Shown here: piece by piece, positions 1-12,085 of the stretch
How positions within the stretch are numbered: the first letter of the stretch is position 1
Layout of the letters: the number at the start of each line of letters is the position of its first letter
Assembly: GCF_050948175.1 (NCBI RefSeq)
Contig: NC_135201.1
Span: 9,114,001 to 9,178,000 of the forward strand
Reading direction: 5' to 3'
Source of the DNA: Xylocopa sonorina
Lineage: Eukaryota > Arthropoda > Insecta > Hymenoptera > Apidae
DNA length: 64,000 bases
Translations under genes and position numbers: made by a program
Notes under the pieces: model-generated
What the model saw: only the letters and a program-made list of their open reading frames with translations
Database searches by the model: none
What the model was told of the DNA's origin: nothing

Positions 1-2671
1 AAGCTTTGTTGGATGCCTGTTTCGATACACTATTAATACTACCATTAATGCTTGTTGCAAATTTGTTTAAAGTAAATCCATTTTCCTGGAATTCCTCGTA
101 CAACAGGAAATGTTGCAATCTTCTTACGGCCACCATACATTCAGCAATTTCCGCAAAACCTCGTACAAACATTCCAGACATTGTGTGCGCCAAAATATTA
201 AAATACGATGAGAAAACGAACACCTTGTCGGCTGATAATTCGTTTCCAAATAATAACATACTAATTAGAGTACAGTAGAGGGCCATTCTTGTTGTAAACA
301 AGTTGAAAGTCATATAAATGCCCCTAATGTAGGCACTTTTGGTAACGACTTGCAGTTCTAATTTACGAGCAGTTTCGATCAAAGCGCAGAACGGCTTTTC
401 CCAAGCGTACATTTTAATCACTTGGACTCCTGATATTATTTCGTCCATTAAACGCACTCTTTCATCGGTTTTTATCGCAGTTTGTAGTCGAAACTTGGAA
501 GACAATTTCCCCGTATACGCTGTAACATATAAATAACATTATAAGTATCTATCTCTCTCTCCCTCTCTCTCTATCTCAACACACACATGCATACATTTAT
601 ATAGAGATATAAACAGACTTTTGCATCGACATTTATTTTCGGCTACTTCAATCTAAGAAAAACAACAATATCATTCTTCTGGTTAATCGCGAATACTTAT
701 TGCAAAGATGCAATAATTTATAAATCTGTTTTAGCTATGTTTATAAAAATATCAATTCACACAAACATCCGCAACCCAGTAATTACATTACTGGAAACTT
801 ACATTGAATCGGCACAACGACGAATACAGCGGCTATACCAATTAATCCAGCATATCCAGCTTCGGTATAAAGAAAGTACGCTATAATTAATGCTGAAAGT
901 GGGGCTGACCACATGTGATGAATGAAAATGGAAACGAGATCAAATCTATTCACATCATTAGCCACTAAATTGACTACTTTTCCTGGTGCTGTTTCTCCGA
1001 GGGCTGTTTTGCTAAGTCGTAACGCCTATTGCATAAAAGGAAATAGCATGATTATTTTGTGCTTCCGTTTCAAAGATTATACATCGTAACGATATATATA
1101 ACAAGTTAGAAAATTATTTGGTGGGCTTGCTCTTTTAAATTACCTTTCGATACACCACAGAACAAGTGGCGACTCTGATTCTCGCACCAACGTGGAACGC
1201 GCCGAAAATTGCTTGATTAAGAGTAATCACATTCACAGCCGTTGCTATACAAATTCCAGCTGCATAAAGAAGCGCGGTCTCGTACGCTTCGTACGTTTCG
1301 TTCGTGCTTTTCTTGAAGTAACGTAGAAGCCCGCCCAGAAATATCGGTGTTCCCAATCTTCAAATTAATACGGTATATGGTCATAGAAATAAAATAAATT
1401 GAGGATACTGACATACTTTTAACTTATTCGTTTTAAATGGAGGCATCTTCGCATGATCACCTCGCAAATGGATATATAGAATAAAATATACCGAATAAAA
1501 AATTCATTTAATATCTGCATTAAGCCGAGCTTGCTGTACTCCCACAAAAAGGTACGGAAAATCGCTCTCAGTAGGCTGGCTCGCCTTTTGTGCTTCTTGG
1601 AATTTTCTAATTCGATTCTCCATTGTCTGCAAATCGTACGTTTATTAAATACTTTTTAAACGTTAGTAGCTCACAATATTTTATATACATACAAAATATT
1701 TAACTGAGAATGTATTAAATTATTAGTTAGGCTACCAACTTTTCTAATCGATCCCCCAGGACGTTTGACCGGTCAGTTTTCAAAGGATTATACAAATCAT
1801 CCGTCTGCAAAATCTTCTTGTAACCTGTCTTGAATAAGTCTATTGTCCACCTGCATGTCATCAAATGTAATGGATAATTTAGCATATGCATTTCACCAAG
1901 AAAATAAGCAATTAAATTGTCAACGGTATGTTATTGTAACCGGTTATTTAATTAATGGTAACACATTCAGATACGTTTACTCATCAACAATTAACACGGG
2001 TTATTACACAGAGTAGTCCGTAACATTAAATTGAGCATCTTTGATAGTCCGTAAAAAAAATTGTTTCTAACGAAGAATAATCAGTATTTGACTTGTTACA
2101 AATGTATACTACAAGTTTCGAAAAACATGTCTCTTTTAAAAGTATTTTTAACTATACAGGATTACAGGTTGAAAAATGATAATTAAAACTTTGTACATGG
2201 TAATTATCTTTAAACTATTACGTGTTTACGATTATCACGTAAATAAGAATAGAACAGAAGTTAAGATTTCTTTTCCATGACTTGCAGTAAAAAACGCAAT
2301 AGAAATAATTTTGTGAATGTAAAGTCACCTTGGGTGACGTAGCCCACGACAAACGGTTATTCTTTCTTGCGTAAATGAACGTTTGATAACATAGGGAAAC
2401 ATTGTCAAGGATTTAACAATTTATATATTTTAATTTAGAGTTCGAACGAGTTTACTGTTTCATAATTACGAAGTTGTACCAAATATATCTGTAACATATA
2501 ACTTTACAGTTTTTTATATTCATAAACGTACAAATAAATAAATAAATAAATTGTTAGATCCAATGCATAAGAAAATTTTAGTGGCAAAGTGACTTACCAC
2601 CAAAGCAACACTGATATAAGGTTCGCCTTCTCCCGTGGATTTGGTTTCGACTTCACATTGCTCGTGTCCAT
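1..2671 (-). CDS. ABCC4/MRP4-like ABC transporter, 5' half (3' end outside window)
   Basis: Full-size ABC exporter of the MRP/ABCC subfamily, a plasma-membrane pump for organic anions and conjugates. Six exons are visible: 2598-2671, 1740-1850, 1492-1626, 1144-1357, 803-1025 and 519 down to position 1; all junction phases agree, giving about 425 residues. The start codon at 2671 opens MDTSNVKSKPNPREKANL, matching the short cytoplasmic N-terminus of ABCC4 proteins. Then come the linker (GDRLEKQWRIELENSKKHKR), membrane segments (LGTPIFLGGLLRYF) and the family signature LSKTALGETAPGKVVNL, followed by VIKMYAWEKPF, which is diagnostic of ABCC transmembrane domain 1. Both nucleotide-binding domains lie beyond the edge, so Walker motifs cannot be checked. 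Insects often have several ABCC4-like paralogues; I am sure of the subfamily, not of the exact orthologue. Confidence 0.9.
541..590. repeat. Pyrimidine/CA low-complexity tract in an ABCC4-like intron
   Basis: A run of CT/TCTA units followed by CACACA lies just upstream (in gene orientation) of the exon that begins at 519. It sits inside the intron 520-802 and looks like an ordinary microsatellite. Confidence 0.7.
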
Positions 2672-2759
2672 CTTCTTCGATGCGCCGCATTAACTTATCG
2701 CTTAAGCCGACCCTTTGACAAACAAAATCGAGAGACGGTTCGTTTTCTAATCCGTTTTG

Positions 2760-2799
<40 letters not shown>

Positions 2800-5700
2800 T
2801 CGAAAGTACTCGAAACGAAATCAAACGCGAGATAGAATCAAACACGTATAACTTTCAAGGTACACGCGTTGTTATCATTCGAGTAGTTTATCCGCTTGGG
2901 AGTCCTCCTGGTGAGGAAGTTAATTGCCAACTAATTCAACGATCACTTGAAAACTGACACTGATATAAGACAAGATCTTGATAACAGTTACTAAATCTGC
3001 GTGCTTAAAACTTTCATCGACGAATTCTGTTTCGACGAGGGTTCGCTCAATCCTGTAGTTCAAGACACTTTTGGCTCCCGCATATCACGAAGGAAAATAA
3101 GAGATACATCAGTCGACCACCTATATATATATATGTATACAAAAACAGCTATATATACGTGTGTACAAAAAGAGATCACGTATGCGATGTCAAATCCGAA
3201 GTGTGTACCTTAGTTTCCTCCCTTTATCTTTTTTCTTGCTTGATCATTCCTCAAATAATGGCTGGAAACACCGTAATGATCTTTTAGCGCAATATGTTGT
3301 ACGTATACGTCACGATAGGATTTTATGATCTGATACTGAACCACGAGGGAATAGAATCGTTTAAGATACACATAATTGCTCCTAATAATATCCGAGAACG
3401 CCAATATCGTTTTCATTTCTCTGCTGTATAATTTAAAAAAAAGGAACCTGAGCATCTTTACGACACTGAGATTCGCTTTCCTTTTGGCTTTTTCTCTTCG
3501 AATGCTTGCGAGGGACTTTAGACGAGTTTATTTCGTTAATACGGATGTCCAAGATGACGGTTATATAATGCTATGAATGAAACATCTTGTATCGCGATGC
3601 CACTTGTACAAGGCTATGGGATGAATTACTTAGCGTCAATTCCTCGGTGCTTACAATTGAATGTTACTCAGCAAATCCCTTTAGGTGAGACATTTCACAT
3701 TTACGGTCGAGACATTCGGTATCCTAATAAAAGAGACTCGAAATATATTATCCATAACAGAAGAATAGCAAGATATCTGGTTCCCAGTCGAGAACGGATT
3801 AATATTTAAACACCATGATCAAGCAAGCAAGAGATATTAGTATATAAATATACTATACTGTAATATAATATTACACATCCTTATACGTGTACGTGCCTAT
3901 AACAACATGTAATAGAAATGATTGCCTAGAAATGTATGCCTAGAAATGAAAATTAATAATAAAAATAACTGTACGTGTAGCGAGAAACGAAAGTAGATGG
4001 AGAAAAATATAAACAAGAGGGACACGGTGGGCGTAATAATTGTTAAATTTATTAATTGCTTGCCAAGACCAGTGCAACTAGTATAGAAATATAAAGAGTA
4101 TAGAAATCAATAAATTCGATACGTGATCTTGATTTGATAACACTTATCACCTCGAATTACTAACGTGCACTTGTAGATTACTGGATTACCAAAAGTCAAG
4201 GCTACTTGGGCGAATATATTTATTTCGAAGACGACTTATTTCCGCTTCCGTGATCGAGACAAGCGTAGAAACCTAGAAGACACGATCGCCTTCAACCCAT
4301 TACTTCGCATTGTACTTTGTCTATTTGTCCATGCGACGAGTCCCGATTGAGATTTACAAACGTGCAACCGATTAATTGAAATTCACCGTGCGCGCCGAAG
4401 TGATGAACTAGATTCTAATGAATTGAGCAACTTCTTGCAACCGCTGGCGCCTTTTTAATTTACGAGGCTGCGTCTTTAAACACAAAGTCATGCAGTCGAA
4501 AAGATAAAAGCGCGTGCGAGCAAGCACAAACGCACGTATCCGATAGACACGAGTACATCGTGGAAACTTTGCTGTGTCATTAGAAATTTCGAACTGAGTA
4601 CAACCATAACATAGTAACGTCGAAAATCCTACCGTTTCTGGGATGCGAATCACAACAAAGGCGAAAATCATCATTTAGTTTGTTAATTATCAGGTGTGCA
4701 CGCGTGTCGCTGTTGAGATGAAATGATTCAAGTAATCTCTGCCACTCATAATTCAACGTTAATATCCCAGCCACTTGATTGCACACATTGTGCATACTAA
4801 CGTACGTAAGATAACGAGAATGAGAAAGAGAATAAATAAATTGCTAGGAAGTTTATGGTAAAAGTGCGGCGGTGGGGGGAATGGTAATGCTTAAAATGAT
4901 AGTTTCTTATCAGAAGAGAATATATCATGTAGTAGACATTTCTTTAGGATAATTACTTGTATGTAAGGAACAGGTAATCGTCATTTGTTCACGGTGCACA
5001 AGGTTACCAAGCGGATATAACTACGCTCGTCATGATTATTCAGCAAACAATTCTATCAAATAAGTCCCCTGAAAATTGCAAAACTTTTATTCATTTTAAA
5101 TAGCCTGCTTAAAATACATACGGCTTATCTGAGTAAGTAAAGGAAATAAATTTGTATAAATTAATTCTAGTTATCTTTATCGTTATATTATTGCACACAT
5201 TATGCAGCTTACGCAGAATTGGCAAAAAAGAAACTGTTCCCAATCATGCATAAATATTTCTTTAAACACGGAAAATGTTCTTTTTCGAAAGCAGTTAAAC
5301 TTTACAAGATTCAACACGGTACATCGCAATTTTTTACTTTGAATTTTATCTTTCATCGAAGAAAATTACGATGTTCAAAATTTTGTTTTTTCTTTCATCA
5401 CGTGTACAACTAATTTGAAATTGTTTAGTGTAAAAGAATACAACTTTAAATTGATGAAATAAAGTCAACTTCATAATTCCTGCTATCGTAGAAGGAGAGA
5501 AACAACAAATTTAACCGTTACATTGTGCGATATATTGTGCCGATTCTACATCTCATGTACACAAACATATGTATATACGCAATGTCGTAAAATAAGTTAC
5601 ACGGAAGGTAAACGAACCGTTATTACTTATTATCTCCTACGAAGATTTTACCAAATTGATGCAAATTACTGGAAGATAAACGTGTCGTAAAAAGAGATAA

Positions 5701-7507
5701 TCGATTAAATTACAATTGCAAAAAGTCCATTAAGAATGTAAGTAATTAGCACGGTTTTCCTCGCAATTATCTATGCTTAATTATTATTAAAAAACAAGAT
5801 CAATTTAAAAAAAGAAAGAACGTATAAATGACCATAAATAGACTCTCGGCAAATCCTTCTAAGAAATAACGAAAATAATATGGCCAAGTCATTTTAATTA
5901 ACAACTGTTGAAATAAATCGCGAAGATTTACCAACGACAATTGAAACGCGTTATGCAATAAGAAGTTAAGTAGTAGACTATTATTGCAAAGTTAAACCAT
6001 AAAAGGAATTCCGCTGCAAAGTAACTCGGTAAGTCTCTTCAGCCCGTTATTTTATCTGCGAATAAAAATTTTCCACCTATTAGATATCTAAAAATATTTT
6101 TATATCCAGTTATTGTTTTGTTATTAACCATGGGTCACTGTTTAATAATCGCGAGTATACGCCTTCTAGTTGTGCAATGTAGAGTCAGGCTAATGGTCGC
6201 ATTAAACGATGCCACGCGAAATTGTTATCGAGACAGAGTAGTTGAGAGATGGGTTAACTGTGGATGACACGTGATGTGTAACGTACACGTAATATACCAC
6301 TGTTCTTTTCAATTCGATTCAATACGTGCTAGAATGGTCGTACGATCAGTAAACAAATCGCAATATCCTATACCCATCGGATGTACATTTGCACCTCCGT
6401 AAAAGCCAGCCAATTGAAGTAAACTTTTCATTTCTAGAACTGAGCATGCTCGTTAAAACAATATCTCAAAATACACGTGCTTCTCGTCGCACGGTAATGC
6501 TAACCCTCGTTTCTCCACCATTTTTCGATACCCGATTTATATCAATTATGAAGTCAACACATAGAATACTGCTATCCCAACGTACATAGACCGAATAAAC
6601 TTTAGGTCCATCCGAAAATCGTTTTCTGAAAAGGTGCCTTTCTATAAGTAGTTTACTGGCAAAGATATTTTCAGATCGAAGGATAAGAATGCCGCTTATG
6701 CTTAAATGTGGCGTGCACACTGGCCTCGATGTTAATATCGCGGCACTTTGTATATGCACATGTACATGTGGACATGTGTATGTGCACATTTAATTGTTAT
6801 TCAGGAGGGAATTTTGATCAGGAACAGTTGAATGGCCGATAGACGCCAGACAGTTAGTAAATGTATCTTTGATTACTCACTCTCTGTATCAATGCAGTTT
6901 GCTATTTGTTCGATCGAAGAATGTGACATTCTATGTATAAATTGAATTTACTTTTATCCGATGAGGAACACGCATCAAATTTTAATACACGCGTATTTGG
7001 CGCAAAGCCTGCGCCACTACTGACTACACTCCTCGACTTTCCTCAGCTTACCTCTTCGATACGTGACGTACTATACCACTACGAAGACACTGCTGTATTC
7101 AATTGTCGATATATAGAAGAGTGGTATATGTATTATTTTTTCTTTTTTATACTAGATGCGATCTTTAGATTTGTCCTTGTTATTACATCAATATATTTCT
7201 AATTTATTGTAGGCACTCTGGAATAATTAGGAAACAAGAAATGATCATTTTCTTTTGTACCTTTAAATGTATCCTTTAACTATTTTTTGATTCTATTTTC
7301 ATACTTTTTTACACATCCCTTGCTTAAGTGCAAAGTTTGTTCAGAATCTCTTTCTGAAAATTTAGAATAGCGTGCAGTTGGGAGAGAACTGATAAAAGCT
7401 GACACAGAGACGTGTATAGTATGTGTTCAATCTAATTGTAAATATGCGTCTAACCTAATCTGGTCGTTTCGAACACAACAAAGAGGGAGGCTTAGGAATG
7501 AAAACAA
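2672..7507. other. Non-coding interval between ABCC4-like 5' end and polo 3' end
   Basis: About 4.8 kb of AT-rich sequence. It must hold the promoter and 5' UTR of the ABCC4-like gene (minus, from 2672 rightwards). All open frames here are short (under 110 codons), lack recognisable domains and have no consistent splice chain. I see no RNA gene or transposon I can support. Confidence 0.6.
2762..2798. repeat. (GA)n microsatellite
   Basis: A nearly perfect GA run about 90 bp upstream of the ABCC4-like start codon (CT on the coding strand). It lies in the probable 5' UTR or core promoter, where GAGA-type tracts are common in insects. A regulatory role is only inference. Confidence 0.85.
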
Positions 7508-7513
7508 TTTATT
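7508..7513 (-). terminator. Candidate poly(A) signal for polo
   Basis: TTTATT on the plus strand reads AATAAA on the minus strand, about 1 kb downstream of the polo stop codon. The interval 7514-8521 is AT-rich with no coding potential, which fits a 3' UTR. Not unique: other A/T-rich hexamers occur nearby. Confidence 0.35.
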
Positions 7514-8521
7514 TTATCCTCAAATCAGTGTGCTACTTATAAAAATATTAATATCGTTACAATTTTCTCAGTTTTAATACAATATATGCTTATATGATAT
7601 GCATCATGTATAGTACCATAAGATACTTATATGTATGTACATTTGTAAATATTCTTTCTTTCATTCCTGCAAGTCGTTAAAGAGTAAAATCTTTAAAATA
7701 TGATTTTTGTTCTTACATAAATATTGTCATTCGCGTTTTGACGATCGTTTGCTCTATTTCAAATTTAACATTACAATTTCGTAGGCACTGTACAATAATT
7801 TTGCACTAAGAAACACTATGTATCTCTTCCTGCTGAGTCAAAAGGGAAAAAGTTAATAATTTCAAAAGATTTTAAATGGTGCACAGCGCGTACACACATA
7901 CTTTACACATACGTCACAGACTTAACATTGGCTAAATAAAGAATACATTGAATGAGAAAAAGTATCTTGTTTAGAATGTGCACAGTTCGGAACATTATTA
8001 AATATTAAGGCCACTCTTTTCCTCGCTAGAGAAATCGCGTATTAGAGATATAAACATTTTGTTAAATTGCACTATTCCATCAAAGAAATGGTGATCAAGT
8101 ACTATGAACTTTTATGTTTTGTACAATTATTCTCAACGTTTACGCGGAGTAATGAATATCGTGGCAGCTTAAATTTAAGTGCTCGTTCATTCATGTAATC
8201 ATTAAAATATGAGATATTACAAAAAGAACTACTATCATAAAAGAAAGTATCTGGCAGTTCCTTCCGAATGACACAAAAAGATCTTCAAATAATTAAAGTG
8301 TTGGCATAATTTGTAGATGTTTCGTTTGAATGTTGCACTAAACACCTAGCAAAAATTCGATATACTTCTAAAAAATAAAATTAAAATAGAATAACTACTT
8401 AGTTGTATTTGTTATCCGTCGAATATAAAGGCATCACTTTTAGTACAGAAGAAAAACATAATACTTCTAAAACACACTGTGTATCAGAACTTTTTTCTCT
8501 CTCTAAATTGATCTTTAATGA

Positions 8522-11179
8522 TTATCGATTTTGAGGACTTGACAACATTAACGAAAGTTTCTCACGGGCATACGCCAAATTTTTAGCCAAACCTTTACAG
8601 CATCCATTCTCTTTTATAGTTTGAAATCTGTAAGTTCTGAAATTATTCTCTGTGTCTATATACGTAACAGCCGACATTAGAGGACACATAATAATTTTTG
8701 TGTGGTCCAAAAAGTTGATCTAAAAATCAATTATTATGAAAAATTAAAATAATTGTATTCGAAGATGTGTAACTTAAATGAAAATAATGTTTTTAGAATG
8801 TTTAATTGCTCACTTGTACTGTTCCATTAGTCAATTGCATTACTACGGCACTCTGTGTTCTAAACCATTGATGCATGTATGGTATCCTAGACATGGCATC
8901 GCATGGTTGTACAGTAACTGAACTTCCAGCTTTCATTAAATGTTCCTTCATGTATTTTAAGAAGAAACTCATTAGCCTCATTTTTTTCTCTAATTCAGGT
9001 GCATATTCTTTGACAGTGTAATATAATTCTTTCCCTTCACGGTTTATATAATGAATATTAAAACAATTGGCTAACATTATTAATCGGGTACCGTCGTTGA
9101 ACATCACACCCACTCCATCATCAGAAAGTTGGTATCCGAATCCGTATTTATCCGAGTAGTCAACCCATTTACTTATCCAAACAACAGGCTGTGCGGCTGG
9201 ATCTGTCATTTCATCTGTACAGTTTAAAGAACATGTATAAAATAAATGGAGTAGAATAAGTTCTCTTGTAAACAATTACATTTTATATAATACTATCACT
9301 TTGATAACTGGTTTTCATCTATATTTTCTTGAATGTTACAAATTAACAAAAATAGCGTCAATAATGTTTAAAGCTTTAGGCGATTTACCTGCTGATGAAG
9401 TTGTTTCTTTACTTGGTGCAGTCTTTAATACACTAGCCAGCTGTTCTAGCAGTGACTGAAGCATTTTTCTAATGTCAAGATTTTTTCTTTGAACTTCGTT
9501 TACCGCATCTACATGCTTTGTCTTACGCGCCGGACTGTTAGGTACACGAAATACGAAATCTTGTCCTTCTCCACCTACATTAGTATTCATTTCAGATAAT
9601 GGCTTACGTTGATTATGCATTTCCAACATGTCTAGACGAGGTGCCATTGTTAAACACGATACCGGTAAACTAGCTGGCATAAAACCTATAACAAGATTAA
9701 AAAACTTTGCAATTGAAATTATTCCATTAGGGTAATGACAATGGTTTAACATTTCCATAAAAATTTACTATATTTACCACAGGTAAAGAATGGGTCTTTT
9801 ATTAATTTCATTATGGAAGGACGTCTTGATGGATTTCCTTGCAACATATTAGATATCATGTTCATTGCTATTGTATTGATATGCGTAGGAATTTTATATT
9901 GTACTTGTTTAATTCTAGCATAAGTTTCCTTCAAACTAGATGTTTCAAAAGGTGGTTTTCCCACAAGTAAAGTATACATAATACATCCAATACTCCATAT
10001 ATCAACTTCATAGGAGTGGCCAGCTTTAGTTAGAATTTCTGGTGCTATATAATTAGGTGTTCCACACAGTGTCCTGTTAATGAAGTAAAATATTAATTTT
10101 TTTACTAAATATATATAATAATATATATGTACACAGAATAGATACTTCTTGCGTTCTCCTTCGTGTTCCAATCTAGTGGCTAATCCGAAATCACCAATCT
10201 TCACCTGTAGGTCATCACTTAAAAATAAGTTACCTAACTTTAGGTCTCTGTGAATTATTTTATTCTGATGCAAATAGCTCACACCATCTAAAATTTGCTT
10301 CATATAATATCTGGTTTCACATTCTGTTAGTGCCTTTCTACGCTTATGTAATTCCATCATTGACTGGAAATTATAACAATTATGTCAACAATATTCATGC
10401 GTTTCAAGGAAGATTAGTTCAATGAAATTGTTAATAATTATTCACCCTTTTTCGACATAATTCTAAAATTATATATATGTTTTGTGGATCATCAAAAAAA
10501 CCATAAAAGCCAACAACATTTTTATGATTCAAAGTTTGATGAATGGAAATTTCTTGCGTCATTTTTTCTCTATGATTGGTCTTCGTAATTTGCGACTTTG
10601 GCACAATTTTCCCAGCATACACACAGCGTGATTCTGATTCCTTGATCTCGTAACATTTTGCAAAACCACCCTACACAGTCACACGTACACAATAAAAATA
10701 AGATATGAAATATATACATATATTTTATATTTGTAACAAATAAATAGTACATAAACAATATAGAAATCAATTGTATATTACCTGTGTGTTTAAGAATATA
10801 CAATGCAAATAGAATTAAAACAATGAATTACTAGAAACATGTCCTACAAATTTGTGATATTTATTACATTGATATTATCATCAAAGTAAAGTATGAAGAA
10901 TCATATTTTATGAAAAATATCATTCAATTCAGGAGGCAAAGCAACAAGTGCTCAAACATTTCGAATGGAAGAAGTAACAAACTTCTTTGAACAGACAAAT
11001 TGGGAAACAATACGACGAGATTCCGTCAAACTTTCCAGGTAAAAAGATAAAATCTATTAAATTATTTTTATTCACAAAACTGTACGTACTTTTCCAAAGA
11101 ATCGTCCTCTGAGATAACTTTTCCCCGAGTTTACATCGTATATCACATTTGGAATGGATTCTTTTTCGTCTTTCGACAT
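8522..11179 (-). CDS. polo: Polo-like kinase 1 (Polo), complete, 574 aa
   Basis: Mitotic serine/threonine kinase that acts at centrosomes, kinetochores and the midbody. Seven exons: 11090-11179, 10446-10670, 10146-10363, 9778-10073, 9389-9685, 8814-9214, 8522-8719; they sum to 1725 nt with all phases matching. The kinase domain starts with the polo-type glycine loop GKGGFAKCYE across the first splice. It has Lys51 (AGKIVPK), HRDLKLGN with catalytic Asp145, DFG at 163-165 and T-loop Thr179 in KKTLCGTPNY, equivalent to PLK1 Thr210. A destruction box RKPLSEMN begins at residue 303. Two polo boxes follow. Trp388 and the His515/Lys517 pair correspond to the PLK1 phosphopeptide pincer (W414, H538, K540), so it should bind primed substrates. 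Length matches insect and vertebrate Plk1. The start at 11179 is the only Met that leaves a normal short N-terminus. Confidence 0.97.
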
Positions 11180-11500
11180 TTTTTTACTACTTCTTTCACC
11201 GATTCGTTTAACGTATACTGGGAATCTTCGTGTTACGGTTAATACTGCTTCGTTACTTGCACGTCCCGCAAAAAAGAAGTATATTCTACGCCAACTTTCT
11301 TCTCAACTACAAATTGCTGTTTTTGTCATGCAGGAGATAAGCAACGGATTTCAATATTCAAATCCCACTTTCTTAACCAATCCCGCGTTTACCTGCGCAT
11401 ACAACCAACTGTAGAAAAAGTCCTTTGGGATCTGACCAACTCTGATGTTTCGTTTGATACTATAACCATGATGGACCAATCAGAAATTACTTCACTATAA
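10933..11500 (+). pseudogene. Plus-strand two-exon coding fragment antisense to polo 5' end, unrecognised
   Basis: I do not recognise this protein. Exon A, 10933-11038, follows a plausible acceptor (CAATTCAG) and reads EAKQQVLKHFEWKK, then a TAA (10975-10977), then QTSLNRQIGKQYDEIPSNFPG up to a GTAAAA donor. Exon B, 11334-11500, follows a good pyrimidine-rich acceptor (TTTTTGTCATGCAG), is in matching phase, starts DKQRISIFKSHFLNQ and ends in TAA at 11498-11500 after a 54-residue open stretch. The intron 11039-11333 spans polo exon 1 on the other strand. No in-frame Met precedes the fragment and no upstream exon is visible on this strand, so it looks like the broken C-terminal end of a gene. 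Alternatives are an authentic terminal exon pair whose body lies far upstream, or chance open frame, less likely given splice phase and composition. Confidence 0.45.
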
Positions 11501-12085
11501 GTGATAGTTATATATATATATAAAATGATTGACAAATTTCACTAACCTTGAATCTTCATATTCATGAGTGTAAGAAGAAGTGATAATTGCATAACTGAAT
11601 GCAATTGCTATAAACTATTATTCAAATTAAATCAATTCGTTTTGTAGTGCTGTTTTTACGCTTACATACATTGTTTTGTTATGATAAAACATTACATGAG
11701 AACGCTTCGTAAGATGGAGGACATCCGGTATTGTCAGTACGTACAGTAAATTGTGTGGTGTGGTCGATGCTTCTTTTTCCGGCAACCGGCGTCCATTTTG
11801 CTTGTTGGTTTGTCTAAGATTGGCGCGTTTCACAATTTATGAACGGATTGTTTAGCAATAAGTGAAACACGTAAGTAAATTTTAACGGTGATATGATTTG
11901 CATTTAATCGGAGTTCTTTTTGTTGGTTGTATAACACACTTCGTACATTATAAAAGTGATCGTGGGACAAAAGAACTTAGTAGACCTCCGAAATTTTAGA
12001 TAGCGTCTATGTTGCCTGTTTTATATTGACGACGAATCTGTTGCTTATTGTGACGTTTTTAATTAAACATTAGATACATTAATAA
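11501..12085. promoter_or_regulatory. Divergent promoter region between polo and the RGG-protein gene
   Basis: The start codons of polo (minus, 11179) and the RGG gene (plus, 12086) are only 906 bp apart and point away from each other, so their promoters must lie here. A TTGGCGCG motif at 11820-11827 resembles E2F-type sites, which would fit cell-cycle control of polo. No clear TATA box is evident, and transcription starts cannot be placed by eye. Confidence 0.45.

Noticed and set aside
3573..3809. 78-codon plus-strand open frame upstream of the ABCC4-like gene
   Set aside because: No domain, no splice partners, no conservation evidence; the length is not unusual in this composition.
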